Assembly: GCA_004764695.1 (NCBI GenBank)
Contig: SMSO01000036.1
Span: forward strand, 1,446,001 to 1,510,000
DNA length: 64,000 nt
DNA from: Schizochytrium sp. TIO01
Lineage: Eukaryota; Sar; Bigyra; Thraustochytrida; Thraustochytriidae
Direction: 5' to 3'
Below are positions 1 to 12,204 of the stretch, one piece after another; the stretch's first letter is position 1, and each line of letters begins with the position of its first letter. The position numbers and the translations under genes were made by a program. The notes under the pieces were generated by a model that was not told where the DNA came from, searched no databases, and was given only the letters and a program-made list of their open reading frames with translations.

Positions 1-585
1 TCTGTGGGGCAGAATGCGGTAGCTGCGGGGCCTCCAGCGAGACAGGTCTGAGGGGTAACTTTCAGCTGAGGGTGGGGATGACGGCGTTCTCGAGGTAGGC
101 CTTCTGTGTTTCGCGATGCGAGCACTGCGTTGCGGGGGCGTCGGAGGAGGTCAGGGCTGCGGGCAGTGGAGATTGTTAGGAGGCTGCGGGCGAGCTGCGG
201 GGCAGCAGAGGCGCAGGCGGGGCGCGGTTCCTGCGAAAAGCGCGAAGAACAGCGGCGTTCGAAGGCGCATCAAAGCGTGGCAGCGACGTGGAGAGAGGCC
301 CAGAGAGAGAGAGCCTTGGGCGGAGGGGCCTGCGCCGCAGAGACACCGGCGCCGCTCGCATTTGAGGCCCTCCGCCACAGCCATAGAGGCGGCTTTTTGG
401 CTGCCTGAGCGGCGGAGGACCCTGAAGGGGGAAAAAAAAGGGAAAAAAGAGGGAAAAAAGAACTGAGAAAGGAAGAGGAAAAGAAAGAGGAAAGAAAGGA
501 TGAAGAAAGAACGGCGCAGGAAAGAACGGTGCGTGGAAAGAACGCGGAAGGCACAAGCAGAAAGAAAGAGAGAAAGAAAGACTTT

Positions 586-587
586 GA

Positions 588-670
<83 letters not shown>
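586..670. repeat. (GAAA)n microsatellite
   Basis: About 21 uninterrupted GAAA units, flanked by interrupted copies on both sides (from about 560 and up to about 690). A polypurine mirror-type repeat about 0.5 kb upstream of the F-box/LRR start codon. A second array of the same unit is at about 20174-20254. Confidence 0.95.
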
Positions 671-671
<1 letters not shown>

Positions 672-787
672 GAAAGAGAGAAAGAGGAAAGCAGAGGCAG
701 AACGCAGAAGAGGCCACGAGGACTCGCAGGAGCCACGCCGCGAAGGAGGGCTCGCGCGGAGACTCTGTCTGGGCGGGAGGGAGGACG

Positions 788-811
788 GCAGGCAGGCAGG
801 CAGGCAGGCAG
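788..811. repeat. (GGCA)n microsatellite
   Basis: About six perfect GGCA units in the leader region upstream of the F-box/LRR gene. Confidence 0.9.
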
Positions 812-1200
812 GACTGGCGTGGCAGCGGGAAAGGAAGCCTGGGCCTGCTGGGCGCCGGCACTGTACAGATCGAGCGAGATCCAGCGATTCTGGGGAATTC
901 AGACTGGGAACATTTTGAAAGTTTCGCCCGCATTATTGCGCAGAGACTGCACGCGAGACTGCCCGTGGAGAGGCGGCCACCAGCTTGCAAACGGAGGACA
1001 GGCGAGGAGAACGGAGAAGGACTGCCAGCCAGAAAGGCTGCGAAGAAAGCACTCGCCGAAACCCGCCCTGCCTCAGCGTGAGTTTGGTCGTCCGTCTGAA
1101 CGTCTCGAGCAAGTGAGCTTGGCTGCTTGACGATTCCATCGCTATTACATCCAAGGGGACCACGACGCTCAAAGAGCTCTTCGACTGGAAAGCTTCGACC

Positions 1201-3861
1201 ATGGCCGGCATGGTGCCGCATGCCGGCTGTTGCGGAGGGTGGCAGCGGCGAAGGAGGCCCCGGGAAGAGGAAGAGAATAGTGGCAGACCGGAACGTGCCA
1301 GATTTCCGCAGAACGGCAGTACTGATGCGTCCTTAGCAGACCTTGGGAACAACAACACCGACGACACCGCCAAGAGGGCAGCGGCAGCCGTTAGCGACGC
1401 TCAGCACCGCGCTGTGATGATGCTTCACGAAGAACGTAAACACGCTGATAGCGCTCACGCATCCCGCAGACGTCCCGAAGACCGCTGGGAAAGTGACGAT
1501 GGTGGCAACGCCTTATCCAGCGTCCGCGGCAGGGCGAGCTCTGGCGAGGAGCACCTCCCCAAGACGCTGGACAACGCACCGATCGAAGGGGGCTGCGCCG
1601 ACACAGGTGTAACTCAGAACAGCGGTCTTCACACGTCGGACCTGTCTGCAAACGACCACAGATGCAGTGGAAAGGGCCCACGAGACGGCAGCAGAATTGA
1701 CAGAAACGTGGGAGACGAAGAGGACCAAGGAACTATTAAGGAACGAATGTGGAACCCATCGCACTACAGCAGCGAGAGCGGCAGTGACACGTGGGCAAGT
1801 AGCGCCTCCGGGGCGGCATTATCCGCTTCGTTTGGGTCTGCTGAGGCCAAGGAATGCTCAGCAGATGAAGATGAAGAAGAATATGGTGATGACACTGAGA
1901 GGTTGAAAAAAACATCAACCGCATCTAAAACTGTTGTTGTGAGGCTAGCCAATTCTGCTGCATCGCTTGCCTCAAAATCGGATGTAAAAAAGAAGTCCAG
2001 GAAAGCATCGAACACCCTTAAGACAAATCGTCGAGCTTGCACGCCATTTGACTTTGAGCAGATTCAACCTGGTGAGGGCACCTTGTTCATCCCCGCAGTC
2101 GCTCATACAGGCTATTCACCATGCAATAGCAGTTTTACGGACACCCCCTTCGACTGGGATGCAACAGGTTCTTCCCATGGGATAGATGCAGAGCCCCCCT
2201 CTTCGCCCATGGCCATTAGCGGAAACTCACAAGGAGGCCCGCCCCCTTTACTGCGCTCGATGTCTTCAGCGTCCATGTCGTCTCCCAACCGCAGTGTCTT
2301 CTCGGGCCTAGGCTCCTTCTCGATCGATGACGATGACGAAGAAGATGATGCAGCTCTAAGAGGACGAAGCGGCAGTGGTAGTCATTGCAGTAGCAGCAGC
2401 AGCAACAGTAGCTTGGAGGGCTCAAATTTGAGCCACTCTTATATTAGTTTAGAACATGCTATATCTAAACTCGGAGCCCTTCGTGTGGCGCCCAGTAGTA
2501 TCGATGATGACGACCATTTCTCCTTTGCTCGTGCTATCGGGGAAGGTGATGATGACGAAAAGGATGATACCTTTGTAGATACACATCTTGGACTTATGTC
2601 ACCTTCTTCTTTGCGAGGTACTGTAGACTTGCGGCGGGGTGCTGCAAGAGCTGCTTTGGTCCCCAAATCCAGATTTGGTCATATACAGAAAAACGATATC
2701 GAGCTTATTTGGCGGCTAGTTTCTCAATTCCTCACAGTTCGTGACACAGCCGCACTCGGTTCGCTCAACAAGCGCTGGCGCACCTTTGTACATTGCTGGC
2801 CTTTACGGCTTGACACATTATGGCCACCACGCCCTGCATGTGACATTGTACGCGATATGAAAAACAAGCACCGTAGGGTTTCTGGCGTTCGCCTCTCTTG
2901 CGGCTTGGGTTCTGAACTCTTTCGCGTCGTAGAGCCCTCTCATTTGGTCTTTCTCCATGTATCAGGCCTGGGCCTCGAGAAATCATCAATAAGCTCTTCG
3001 AAGAGCCTAGATCTGCGACCCTTCACCTGCTTACAAGAGCTCAGACTCGATGATTTACCTCAAGTGACTTCTCTTCAGTTTCTTGAGCCTTGTGCTAGAA
3101 GCCTTCGTGCACTTCGTTTGCGTCGGTGCACGTATCTCCGTGATATTTCAGCCTTTGAATCAATGGTATTTCCAAAGCTCACAAGCCTCGAAATCCGAGA
3201 TTGTAGGTTAGTAGAACACGTCAGTAGCATCTCAAAACTTTCTGAATTGAAAAATCTGGCGCTGAGCGGACTAGACCGCGTCAGTGATATTGCCCAGGAA
3301 ATTACTGGGTGTGCAGGTCTCTTGCACCTATCAATTTCAAGATGCTCTGAAGTCAGAAGTTTAGACGGCCTGAAAACAATGTCTATGCTAATCGATCTCG
3401 AGCTGACCCATCTTCCATCTTTGCGGAGGGTCCCTGACGAACTAGCATCGTGGTGCCCTCGTATCCGCTCGCTGAATTTAACGTCATGCCCAGGTGTCCA
3501 GCTTCTCCCATCTCTTGCATCACTTTCGCGTCTTGAAACATTGAATGTAAGCAACACGCGCATCTTAGATCTTGAGTTCATCAGAAACTCTCTCAGCGTA
3601 AGACGTATTGACGCAGCCTTCTGTTTTCGCCTTGTTTCGATCGGAGCTCTCGCTACTGCCGTGGAGATTCGTTCTGTGTCTTTACGTTTTTGTCATGCTC
3701 TACGGGACATCTCAGCGCTGGTCAATTGTAAGAATCTCCGATGGATCGATTTAACTGAAACAAAAGCCCCGCGGGAACCTGTTGCCAACGTTGTCACCGT
3801 CATTACAGATAAGTCCGCCGGTCTATTTGCAAGCCGCCCCCAGTTACCTTTAGACCTTTGA
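1201..3861 (+). CDS. F-box-like / leucine-rich repeat protein
   Basis: 886 residues from the first ATG in a good frame. Residues 1 to about 490 are low-complexity and acidic, with Ser-, Asp- and Glu-rich stretches, so probably disordered. At about 493-540 is an F-box-like helix set (IWRLVSQFLTVRDTAALGSL then NKRWRTF). Residues 585-870 are irregular leucine-rich repeats of about 23-26 residues (LQELRLDDLP, LRALRLRRC, LETLNVSNT and similar). Known F-box/LRR proteins (FBXL class) are substrate receptors of SCF ubiquitin ligases, with the F-box binding Skp1 and the LRR arc choosing the substrate; that role is inferred here. The F-box match is by eye and divergent, so a plain LRR protein is the alternative. 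The gene is intronless and convergent with the C78 protease gene. The first ATG is followed by another at codon 4, so the exact start is not certain. Confidence 0.75.
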   Translation: MAGMVPHAGCCGGWQRRRRPREEEENSGRPERARFPQNGSTDASLADLGNNNTDDTAKRAAAAVSDAQHRAVMMLHEERKHADSAHASRRRPEDRWESDDGGNALSSVRGRASSGEEHLPKTLDNAPIEGGCADTGVTQNSGLHTSDLSANDHRCSGKGPRDGSRIDRNVGDEEDQGTIKERMWNPSHYSSESGSDTWASSASGAALSASFGSAEAKECSADEDEEEYGDDTERLKKTSTASKTVVVRLANSAASLASKSDVKKKSRKASNTLKTNRRACTPFDFEQIQPGEGTLFIPAVAHTGYSPCNSSFTDTPFDWDATGSSHGIDAEPPSSPMAISGNSQGGPPPLLRSMSSASMSSPNRSVFSGLGSFSIDDDDEEDDAALRGRSGSGSHCSSSSSNSSLEGSNLSHSYISLEHAISKLGALRVAPSSIDDDDHFSFARAIGEGDDDEKDDTFVDTHLGLMSPSSLRGTVDLRRGAARAALVPKSRFGHIQKNDIELIWRLVSQFLTVRDTAALGSLNKRWRTFVHCWPLRLDTLWPPRPACDIVRDMKNKHRRVSGVRLSCGLGSELFRVVEPSHLVFLHVSGLGLEKSSISSSKSLDLRPFTCLQELRLDDLPQVTSLQFLEPCARSLRALRLRRCTYLRDISAFESMVFPKLTSLEIRDCRLVEHVSSISKLSELKNLALSGLDRVSDIAQEITGCAGLLHLSISRCSEVRSLDGLKTMSMLIDLELTHLPSLRRVPDELASWCPRIRSLNLTSCPGVQLLPSLASLSRLETLNVSNTRILDLEFIRNSLSVRRIDAAFCFRLVSIGALATAVEIRSVSLRFCHALRDISALVNCKNLRWIDLTETKAPREPVANVVTVITDKSAGLFASRPQLPLDL

Positions 3862-4354
3862 TACCATATTATAGTCCATGAAGACTATCTCATAGAATAT
3901 GCCTAGACATTTACCTTTTTTTCTTTTTAATATAATACCCCAAAAAGAATGTAACATTACACTTTAACAAGCAATATTTAGAGCTGTTCTTGACATTTTT
4001 GATGATTAGCATTCCTTCGGCTCGTTACGTCAGCCTTAAATTGAATATAACTTTTAACAATGCCGACTCATCTCTCTCCTGAAGGTGGTTCTTGGATATT
4101 GCTTCACTGGATGATAGCATACAAACAGGAGTTACTACAAACAAACAAACGATAACAATGCTAGGTCTATCACTATAATGGTTTCATTAATTTAAAAAAT
4201 AAAATAACTAGCTCAGCCATGGAAGAAAGGAAAGTTCAATCTGAGCCTTGCTTAGCTGCGAGAACACAGGTCCACTTTCATGGTGACTCTGCCTATTTCA
4301 AACATGGGAGTTCATCTATACACAACATCTCAGCGTCAAAGCGAGAAAGATGTT
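3862..4354. other. Convergent 3' intergenic spacer
   Basis: AT-rich spacer between two converging genes, presumably holding both 3' UTRs and polyadenylation sites. No coding signal seen. Confidence 0.6.
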
Positions 4355-5758
4355 TTACTTGAAGGCAGTTGAGGCCGACAATATTTTGGCTAGAGAGGCA
4401 TAGGGTCTGTTCGGCATTTCCGGATCATAAATTTGCACAATTTCGTATTTTCGGCGGTTCAGAAGCAATGTGTTGACGCGATAAAAAGCACGCAACCATT
4501 GCTGCTCTGTTTTGGGCATCCGATGAATCTTGGGGTCTAGGACGAGGAGTGCAAGGGGTTCCCCTGTTACCAAGCTCTTTTCCGCACCTACAATCACGGA
4601 GGAGTGACCCTGCCACTGTAAGTACAGTGGATAGCGTCCTACTTGCTCAGGCCCAAATGTATCAAGCGCAAATTGAATCACACCTAGTCCTGCCTCAGGG
4701 CCCTGGAATGTGTGAATAGTAGTTGGTATATTACTTGCACGCAAAGCCGAAGCAATTTCTGTGGTTCCGATCCAGCGTTTTTTGCCAATAAGTGACCCTC
4801 CAAAGTCTTCTGCGCCTTCCGGATCAAAGCCTTGAGACCATGCGTCTGTCACGGCACGTTGGATCGTTCGCAAATCAGGAACAACTTCTGCACCAAGTCC
4901 GCCAAATAACTGCGCCAATCGTAGGGAAGGGGTTTCACTAGCCGCAGCTCCAAGGAGCATTTGTAAACTACCGTAACCACAGCTCCATGCTTCTGTTTGA
5001 GGCAATAGCCGCATCTCTTTCGCACGTGCTAACAGAACTATTGTTTCTCGAGCTGTTGCAGTGCCTGCGTACTTCTCTAAAGATGATCGCCAAGATTTGG
5101 AGCTGGCCCACCGGGGGTCTGATTTGAATGAAAATCGCGATTCTATTCTATTTGGGTGACTTGCTGAGGAGTTTCCTGATTCGAGTTGGGCTGCCCCAAC
5201 ACCTTCATCTTGGAGGCCATTCTCTTGTTTGGACAGCTCTGCTGCAAGTTGCCGCGCCAACATTTCATCAGCTTGGCACGCAAGCTCCTTTTCTCGCTGC
5301 TGATCTTCCTCGAGTTGTTTGCGGGACTTTTCCTCCTCGAGTTTCTTCTGGCGCAGGCGTCGCTTGCGGTTTTTGCGCCGTGCCCAGCACGACCCCTCGT
5401 CAACATCGTTCGCCTCCAGAACCTCCACGTCGTCCGCATCGCAATATATGTGATGCCCACCTGTGTTCCCGCCCTCCAAACTCATCATGGAGTCGTCTTT
5501 TTCTTTTCTCGAGCTCCGAGTTGCTTGAGCTTCGTGTACGGAGTCCTCGACTTGAGTTTGTTGCTCATCTTCATCTACAAGGTCCACAACGTTGCTCTCC
5601 TCGATAGCTGAAGCCCGGGTAGACAGTGGGTCTGCCATGGGCCAGAACAACCACGACCTAGTCTCTGCCAACTCTGAACACGTCTTGCAACCGTGCCAAG
5701 GTCGATACCTGCTAAACCGCAATTCGTGTTTGGCCGCTGCCTTCGTTCTTAATTTCAT
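4355..5758 (-). CDS. C78-family cysteine protease (ZUP1/UFSP-like deubiquitinase)
   Basis: 467 residues if the first ATG (5758) is used; a second in-frame ATG at codon 41 (5638) would remove a Trp/Arg-rich leader and may be the true start. The C-terminal 210 residues match peptidase family C78. The nucleophile Cys260 sits in EAWSCGYGSLQML, His385 in QWQGHSSVIVG and Asp408 in LVLDPKIH, the usual Cys-His-Asp order. C78 members are either UFM1-specific proteases or K63-ubiquitin-specific ZUP1 enzymes. The region before the catalytic domain favours ZUP1: a basic coiled helix (about 125-160) followed by a MIU-like motif around Leu167-Ala168 and Leu171 (DEMLARQLAAEL), which in that family binds ubiquitin. 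A VVDLVDEDE stretch at 57-65 resembles a SUMO-interacting motif. No zinc fingers were seen, unlike human ZUP1. Likely nuclear or cytosolic. UFSP2-like identity is the alternative. Confidence 0.8.
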   Translation of the reverse strand: MKLRTKAAAKHELRFSRYRPWHGCKTCSELAETRSWLFWPMADPLSTRASAIEESNVVDLVDEDEQQTQVEDSVHEAQATRSSRKEKDDSMMSLEGGNTGGHHIYCDADDVEVLEANDVDEGSCWARRKNRKRRLRQKKLEEEKSRKQLEEDQQREKELACQADEMLARQLAAELSKQENGLQDEGVGAAQLESGNSSASHPNRIESRFSFKSDPRWASSKSWRSSLEKYAGTATARETIVLLARAKEMRLLPQTEAWSCGYGSLQMLLGAAASETPSLRLAQLFGGLGAEVVPDLRTIQRAVTDAWSQGFDPEGAEDFGGSLIGKKRWIGTTEIASALRASNIPTTIHTFQGPEAGLGVIQFALDTFGPEQVGRYPLYLQWQGHSSVIVGAEKSLVTGEPLALLVLDPKIHRMPKTEQQWLRAFYRVNTLLLNRRKYEIVQIYDPEMPNRPYASLAKILSASTAFK

Positions 5759-6535
5759 TGGTTAGTCTTGGTTGTTTCTGCATTACCTGCGCCTAAGACA
5801 CCCTAATGTTGCACTTTGAGATTGACGCTCACATACAAATGTTATATAGATTTATTCCGGTCGTAAATGACCTACGTTGACGCCTCTTCAATCAAACATC
5901 ATGATTCTTATCATGCGATAAGACGACGAGGCATACCACACTCTTCAGCGGAAAGTGATTGGGTGCTGGTGACGCCTGGAACTGGTACTTCAGGTCTTTT
6001 CGGTGATCGTTTTTAATATATTCATTTCTGAGCTGATCGATTGTTTGCTGAGTTCTTGCGAGTCACAAGCGTGGTGTAGTGCACTCCTGCTTGATTGCTA
6101 ATAAGAGGCTCTGCAAGGTATTCTGGATGGATGATGGGACACCGGTAGTTGTAGAGGCTTAGTTTTATCTACGGAAAATGAGAGTGCTGATTATTGGGGT
6201 CACGCCTATTTGCCAAAAGAAGTAGTAGTAGGAAGCTCTCGAAGCGAATCGTAAAAGAGGTCATTTGCAAATAGTTACCTGAAATGTCCTTCCACGGCCT
6301 CGGAGAAGTGCCGATCTGGGGTTTTCCATATTGCGAAGCCCAGGCCTTAAGTCTTGACAGCTCCAAGCTATATAGACTGGTCGAGTTCATATGAATACTA
6401 ACAAGTTTAGCTTTTTCTGTTTAAAATGCAAACAAAGGCAGAGCAAGAGAAAGGGGAAAAATAATGAGGGCGCGATAATCAACTATTACTATTTCTTTCT
6501 TTTTGATCTGTTTGTAGAAGTAGTTATAGCTTCAC
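5759..6535. other. Intergenic, protease 5' side and P450 3' side
   Basis: Holds the presumed promoter of the C78 protease (minus strand) and the 3' end of the first P450 gene. Short open frames only; nothing supported. Confidence 0.5.
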
Positions 6536-8056
6536 TTATGATGAGAAAAAGCGAATACGGATAGGTTCGCATGGCTTAATGTTACCACTATTGATGGTGT
6601 AACTCGGAATTGTCTCATTGGCCAACTCAATATGATCAAAGGACTGCACGATATTGGCTAAAATTGTACGGGCCATTGCCCAGAAGAAACTTTGACCAAG
6701 GCAAGCACGATCACCAAACGCAAACGGAATGAACTGTCCTGGGTGGCGAGACTTTACTGCTTCCTTGCTGAAATGAAGTTCCGGATTAAACTCTTGTGGT
6801 CTATCCCAAGCATTGGGGTCGTTGTGTAAGTGGACGATCGGTATAAGAGTTACACTGTCCTTTGGCACAATAAGATTGCCTTCAAAGCTGAGATCTTCTG
6901 TTGTGAGACGGGCGAGAGCGAAAGCAGGAGGGTACATGCGTAAAGCCTCAGATAGTACCATGTCCAAATACTCAAGGTGTTTAAAATCGTCGAGGGTTAC
7001 TTGGCGGCCATTAGGACAGGCACGCTCGACTTCATCTTTAAGTTTAGTCCATATACGCGGGTTCTTTGCAAGCAATGCCATGCACCATTGCAGGGCTACT
7101 GAAGAGGTCTCGTGGGCAGCTGAAAAAAGAACGAATGATTCATCGCGCAGTTCTTTGCGCGTAAATTGTGGCGAGCTCTTGTCAGGCCCAATAAGGAGAT
7201 CTAGAAAATCCTCACGGCCTTCCTGGGTTTGTGTTTTACCGCTGAGACGATCATCGATGCATTTGTAAAGTACCTCATCGATGATTGAGATAGTTCTCCA
7301 ATTGATTAATTTGAGGAGGCGAGCACCGGTTGTTCCAAGTACAGACATTAGAGGATGGTTAAAAAGGGTTGGGAGATGAGTAAATGCTTCGAAAATATGA
7401 TGGTTTTTACCATACTGGGTACCCATTTCTTGTCCAAAACCAGCACCCGTGACAAGGTCAAAGTTTGCTGAAGCAACGGCTTTCGTAAAGTCAACTTCCC
7501 CATTCTTTTCGCATTGAGTCCGCAAAACCTCATTGAGCCTTGAACTAGAGTTTGAAAACCAAGAGGAAAACGATCTCATCATATTTGCCGAGAACCCATG
7601 GGATAGTTTCATTCGGCGGTGTTTCCACGATGCCCCATTCCGAGTGGTTATATTGTCGCCAATCAATACTGCTAGTGCGTCAAAGAACGTGGACGGGTGC
7701 GGTGTCTTTGCCAGACTCTTGATGCAGAACTCGGGAGAGAATGCCACAACAACTGTCACAAACAGAACACGGATTTTCACGATAGGTCCAAACTTGCGAT
7801 GCACCGCGTCGAACGATCCAACAAGCGAGGACATATTCAAGCTCGTCTTGCCGCTCTGAGCAAGCTCAGCCCTCGTGTTGCCCGAGTTATCTAACTTCAA
7901 GAGTGCAGGCAGCGACCCCAACAGCCAGTGGTCCTTCGGGCCCGGCAGCTGGATCTGTCGGAAATGTCTCGCCACACGCCACGCATACAAGAGGGCGAGG
8001 CATAGGGATGCCAGCAGCCCTCTCGTAGCCAAGCTCGTGAACTTCGATCGTGGCAT
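6536..8056 (-). CDS. Cytochrome P450 monooxygenase, microsomal type (copy 1)
   Basis: 506 residues, normal length for a eukaryotic microsomal P450, starting at an ATG. An N-terminal membrane anchor (about residues 9-31) is followed by the hinge LPGPKDHWLLG. The I-helix oxygen-activation motif is AAHETS at about 313-318, the K-helix ExxR is E370-A-L-R373 and the PERF-like segment is FNPELHF near 423-429. The heme-binding loop is FAFGDRACLG with the proximal ligand Cys452. The fold suggests the CYP4-like part of the family (fatty-acid or lipid hydroxylation), but the substrate cannot be read from sequence. It needs a P450 reductase not present in this window. The usual Gly of the I-helix motif is Ala here, whereas the neighbouring copy has the standard AGFDTT, so catalytic properties may differ. 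Same orientation as copy 2, 1.6 kb away: a tandem duplication. Confidence 0.95.
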   Translation of the reverse strand: MPRSKFTSLATRGLLASLCLALLYAWRVARHFRQIQLPGPKDHWLLGSLPALLKLDNSGNTRAELAQSGKTSLNMSSLVGSFDAVHRKFGPIVKIRVLFVTVVVAFSPEFCIKSLAKTPHPSTFFDALAVLIGDNITTRNGASWKHRRMKLSHGFSANMMRSFSSWFSNSSSRLNEVLRTQCEKNGEVDFTKAVASANFDLVTGAGFGQEMGTQYGKNHHIFEAFTHLPTLFNHPLMSVLGTTGARLLKLINWRTISIIDEVLYKCIDDRLSGKTQTQEGREDFLDLLIGPDKSSPQFTRKELRDESFVLFSAAHETSSVALQWCMALLAKNPRIWTKLKDEVERACPNGRQVTLDDFKHLEYLDMVLSEALRMYPPAFALARLTTEDLSFEGNLIVPKDSVTLIPIVHLHNDPNAWDRPQEFNPELHFSKEAVKSRHPGQFIPFAFGDRACLGQSFFWAMARTILANIVQSFDHIELANETIPSYTINSGNIKPCEPIRIRFFSS

Positions 8057-9667
<1,611 letters not shown>

Positions 9668-11200
9668 TCATGCGGATTCTCTCTCGAAAAAACGAAGCTT
9701 GATATGCTCAACAGGGTGCAGCGTACCTGTAGACATCGTGAAATCAGGAACGTCATTGTTGACGAGTTCCACGCGATCGAAGTTTCGCGCAAGCTCGGCA
9801 AGGATAATGCGGCCCTCCACCCAGAAGAAGTTACGACCGATACAGGTACGTTCACCAAACGAAAAAGGTGAATATTGGATAGGGTGGCGTGAAGCAACGG
9901 CCTCAGGACTAAAATGCAAATCTGGGTCGAAATCATTCGGCTTCTCCCATACTTGAGGATCACGATGCAGCTGAGCAGTTGGAAACATAACGTCAGCCCC
10001 CTTTGGAATCACATGGCCGGTCTCTGTGACGAGGTCTTCAGGTGCGACCTTGGTGAGAGCAAACGTAGGTGGGTACATCCGCAAGGATTCCATGAACACC
10101 CGTTGCATGTACTCAAGCTCCTTGATTTTGTCGAATGTGATCTCTTCACCATTAGGAAACACACGGAGAACCTCTTCTTGTACCTTGTCCCAAATTTTGG
10201 GATGCTTTGCAAGGAGAGCGAGACACCACTGCATTGAGAGAGCTGTCGTGTCAAAACCTGCCACAAAAAATAGAAGCACCTCATCGCATATTTCTGCTCT
10301 GGAAAGCTGGTTCTTTGCATTTGCATTCAACAGCAAATCAAGAAAATCGTGTTGACCATCTGGGCTTTTGGTTTCGCCTTTGATACGCCGATCTATGGCA
10401 TCACAGATTGTCGCATCAACGAGACGATATGTGCGGAAGTAGAGAAGTCGCAGCAGGTGAGTCCCCAGAAATCCGCCAAAGTTTCCCAGAGGGTGGACCA
10501 ACAGAGGCAAAATGCGATCAAAAGCAGCTGCACGCTCCTCATTTTTGCCATGAAGGGTGTCCATATCGTACCCAAAACCAGCGCGCGTGATAATGTCGAA
10601 GGTAGCCCGCTTTACAAGATCGCTGAAGTCGACTTCATGGTCTGAACACATACGATCTTTGACAACTGAGACCAGGTCATGGCTTGAGCTGAGAAACCAC
10701 GGCATGAATGACCGGATCATCTTTGGCGCAAAGCCAGGAGACAAGATTGTCCGGCGCTTGCGCCAGTCTTCTCCATTGCGTGTGACGAGTCCATCGCCAA
10801 AGAGAATAGCCATTCTTCTATACAGTTCCGGTTTGGGCGATTTGGCCATCGTTTCAAAGAGAGCAGCATTAAAGCACAATGTAAACACTTTTGTGAATAC
10901 ACGAAATTTGGTGTACGTGCCATACTTGTCCTTCAGCTTTTGAAAAATAGCAAGTCTGTCTGATCCATCGTTGCCGCTCGAATTTTCTTGAACGAGGTTC
11001 TTCAGTTCTAGCGCAGACCCGAACAGCCAGTGATTTTCAGGTCCAGGGAGATGAATCGAGTCATAGCTCTTCTTGGATTGACGCAATTGATAATTGAACG
11101 CCAGAAATGCACTTAGAATGCTCGCCAAGAATGCTCTCTTGATCCATCTCAGGACAAGGGCTGGCATACCTGGCCGTGAGAGTGTTGACATTTCCGCCAT
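9668..11200 (-). CDS. Cytochrome P450 monooxygenase, microsomal type (copy 2)
   Basis: 510 residues from an ATG at 11200, with another in-frame ATG at codon 4. N-terminal anchor at about residues 20-36, then the hinge HLPGPENHWLFGSA. The I-helix has canonical AGFDTT (314-319), the K-helix E371-S-L-R374 and the heme loop FSFGERTCIG with ligand Cys453. It aligns along its whole length with the neighbouring P450 (shared blocks include FDxxTxAGFG, DDR/DRR-xxGxT and LxMYPPxFAL), so the two arose by duplication and have since diverged considerably. Expected reaction: NADPH- and O2-dependent hydroxylation of a hydrophobic substrate at the ER membrane. Substrate unknown. Confidence 0.96.
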   Translation of the reverse strand: MAEMSTLSRPGMPALVLRWIKRAFLASILSAFLAFNYQLRQSKKSYDSIHLPGPENHWLFGSALELKNLVQENSSGNDGSDRLAIFQKLKDKYGTYTKFRVFTKVFTLCFNAALFETMAKSPKPELYRRMAILFGDGLVTRNGEDWRKRRTILSPGFAPKMIRSFMPWFLSSSHDLVSVVKDRMCSDHEVDFSDLVKRATFDIITRAGFGYDMDTLHGKNEERAAAFDRILPLLVHPLGNFGGFLGTHLLRLLYFRTYRLVDATICDAIDRRIKGETKSPDGQHDFLDLLLNANAKNQLSRAEICDEVLLFFVAGFDTTALSMQWCLALLAKHPKIWDKVQEEVLRVFPNGEEITFDKIKELEYMQRVFMESLRMYPPTFALTKVAPEDLVTETGHVIPKGADVMFPTAQLHRDPQVWEKPNDFDPDLHFSPEAVASRHPIQYSPFSFGERTCIGRNFFWVEGRIILAELARNFDRVELVNNDVPDFTMSTGTLHPVEHIKLRFFERESA

Positions 11201-12204
11201 TCTCCACAGATCTAGTTGATGCTCTCTCGCTCAGTTATTAACCTCAAATGGCTGCTCCTATTCACCGAAGTTATCTTCTTCAATCGAAGGTTATGCAGAT
11301 ACCCGAACGATTATGTTTTGTTGAGAGAATTTGCTCTGTTTTGACTTCTTGCAGGTCTCAAGTGCTGTACTGTTTCATCAGTATAAATTCAGCAAAAGAT
11401 TGTCGTTGCAGCTCTTGACAATGTCACTATTTTGGGGCACTCATCTTTTACCACGGAAAGACAATCACAGTAGTCAGGGGTTACTCGTGGCAAACAATCC
11501 ATAAAGATCCAAGTCAAAGCGTATAATGACAAGAGGAACTGTCGCTCTCTAACGGAACCTGGATCCGTTTCATGGCTTAATTAAATGTTCGCTTCGGGCC
11601 AACCCACTCACTGCTGCGCTACCTACAGAAAGAAAAAGTGCTGTGCTTGAATACCTCAGAAATGCCTCAATTCAGTCCTCTTCTTTTTCTTGATTTTGTA
11701 ATTTTATCTTTTTAATCAAAAATAAAGGTTTTAATGAAGTATTACGAATTTGGCATAATAGTGGCTAGAAAGTCGTTGAGTAAGATGATACCACACTCGA
11801 ATAGGACGTGGAAACCATTCATAAAAAGACAACAGAACATTGTGAGTGCCTACAGAAGGAACGATTCACGCGTTGCCAGGCGCGGACGGTGAATCACGAT
11901 TGGGGAGATGATGACTAGGATCAGTTAATACCACACAATCTCTCCTCCAGCAATGAGAGATGTTCAAAGACCAGGTGTTAATTAACAAAGAATATAGTGA
12001 GAAAGAGCAATACTAGATTTTTGCTTAACTGTGGAAACTGTACATAAACGGAAATATCATACTTTGACTTCAGTTAATTATCGAGGATTGATGGGAGTAG
12101 CATTTGACTAATGCAACAATCTTACCTACAGGAGGTATGAGACTGCGACTGACGGGGTGAAATATACAACAACGAGCTCTACTTGCCGCCAAGCTGCAAA
12201 AGAG
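11201..12204. other. Intergenic, nothing recognised
   Basis: About 1 kb holding the presumed promoter of P450 copy 2 and the 3' end of the SDR-like gene. No coding signal, repeat array or RNA gene seen. Confidence 0.5.

Larger units (their letters stand above)
1..1200. other. Leader region, purine-rich, no convincing gene
   Basis: No supported gene before the ATG at 1201. The plus strand is strongly purine-biased from about 420 to 700, including A/G runs at 430-470 and a pure GAAA array. Open frames here exist on both strands because a 4-bp repeat without stops keeps several frames open; their products are low-complexity Lys/Glu/Arg or Leu/Ser/Phe strings. This region probably carries the promoter and 5' leader of the F-box/LRR gene that follows. 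Confidence 0.5.

Noticed and set aside
151-1221. Long minus-strand open frame through the GAAA repeat
   Set aside because: Low-complexity Leu/Ser/Phe product created by a stop-free 4-bp repeat; overlaps the F-box/LRR start and has no domain.
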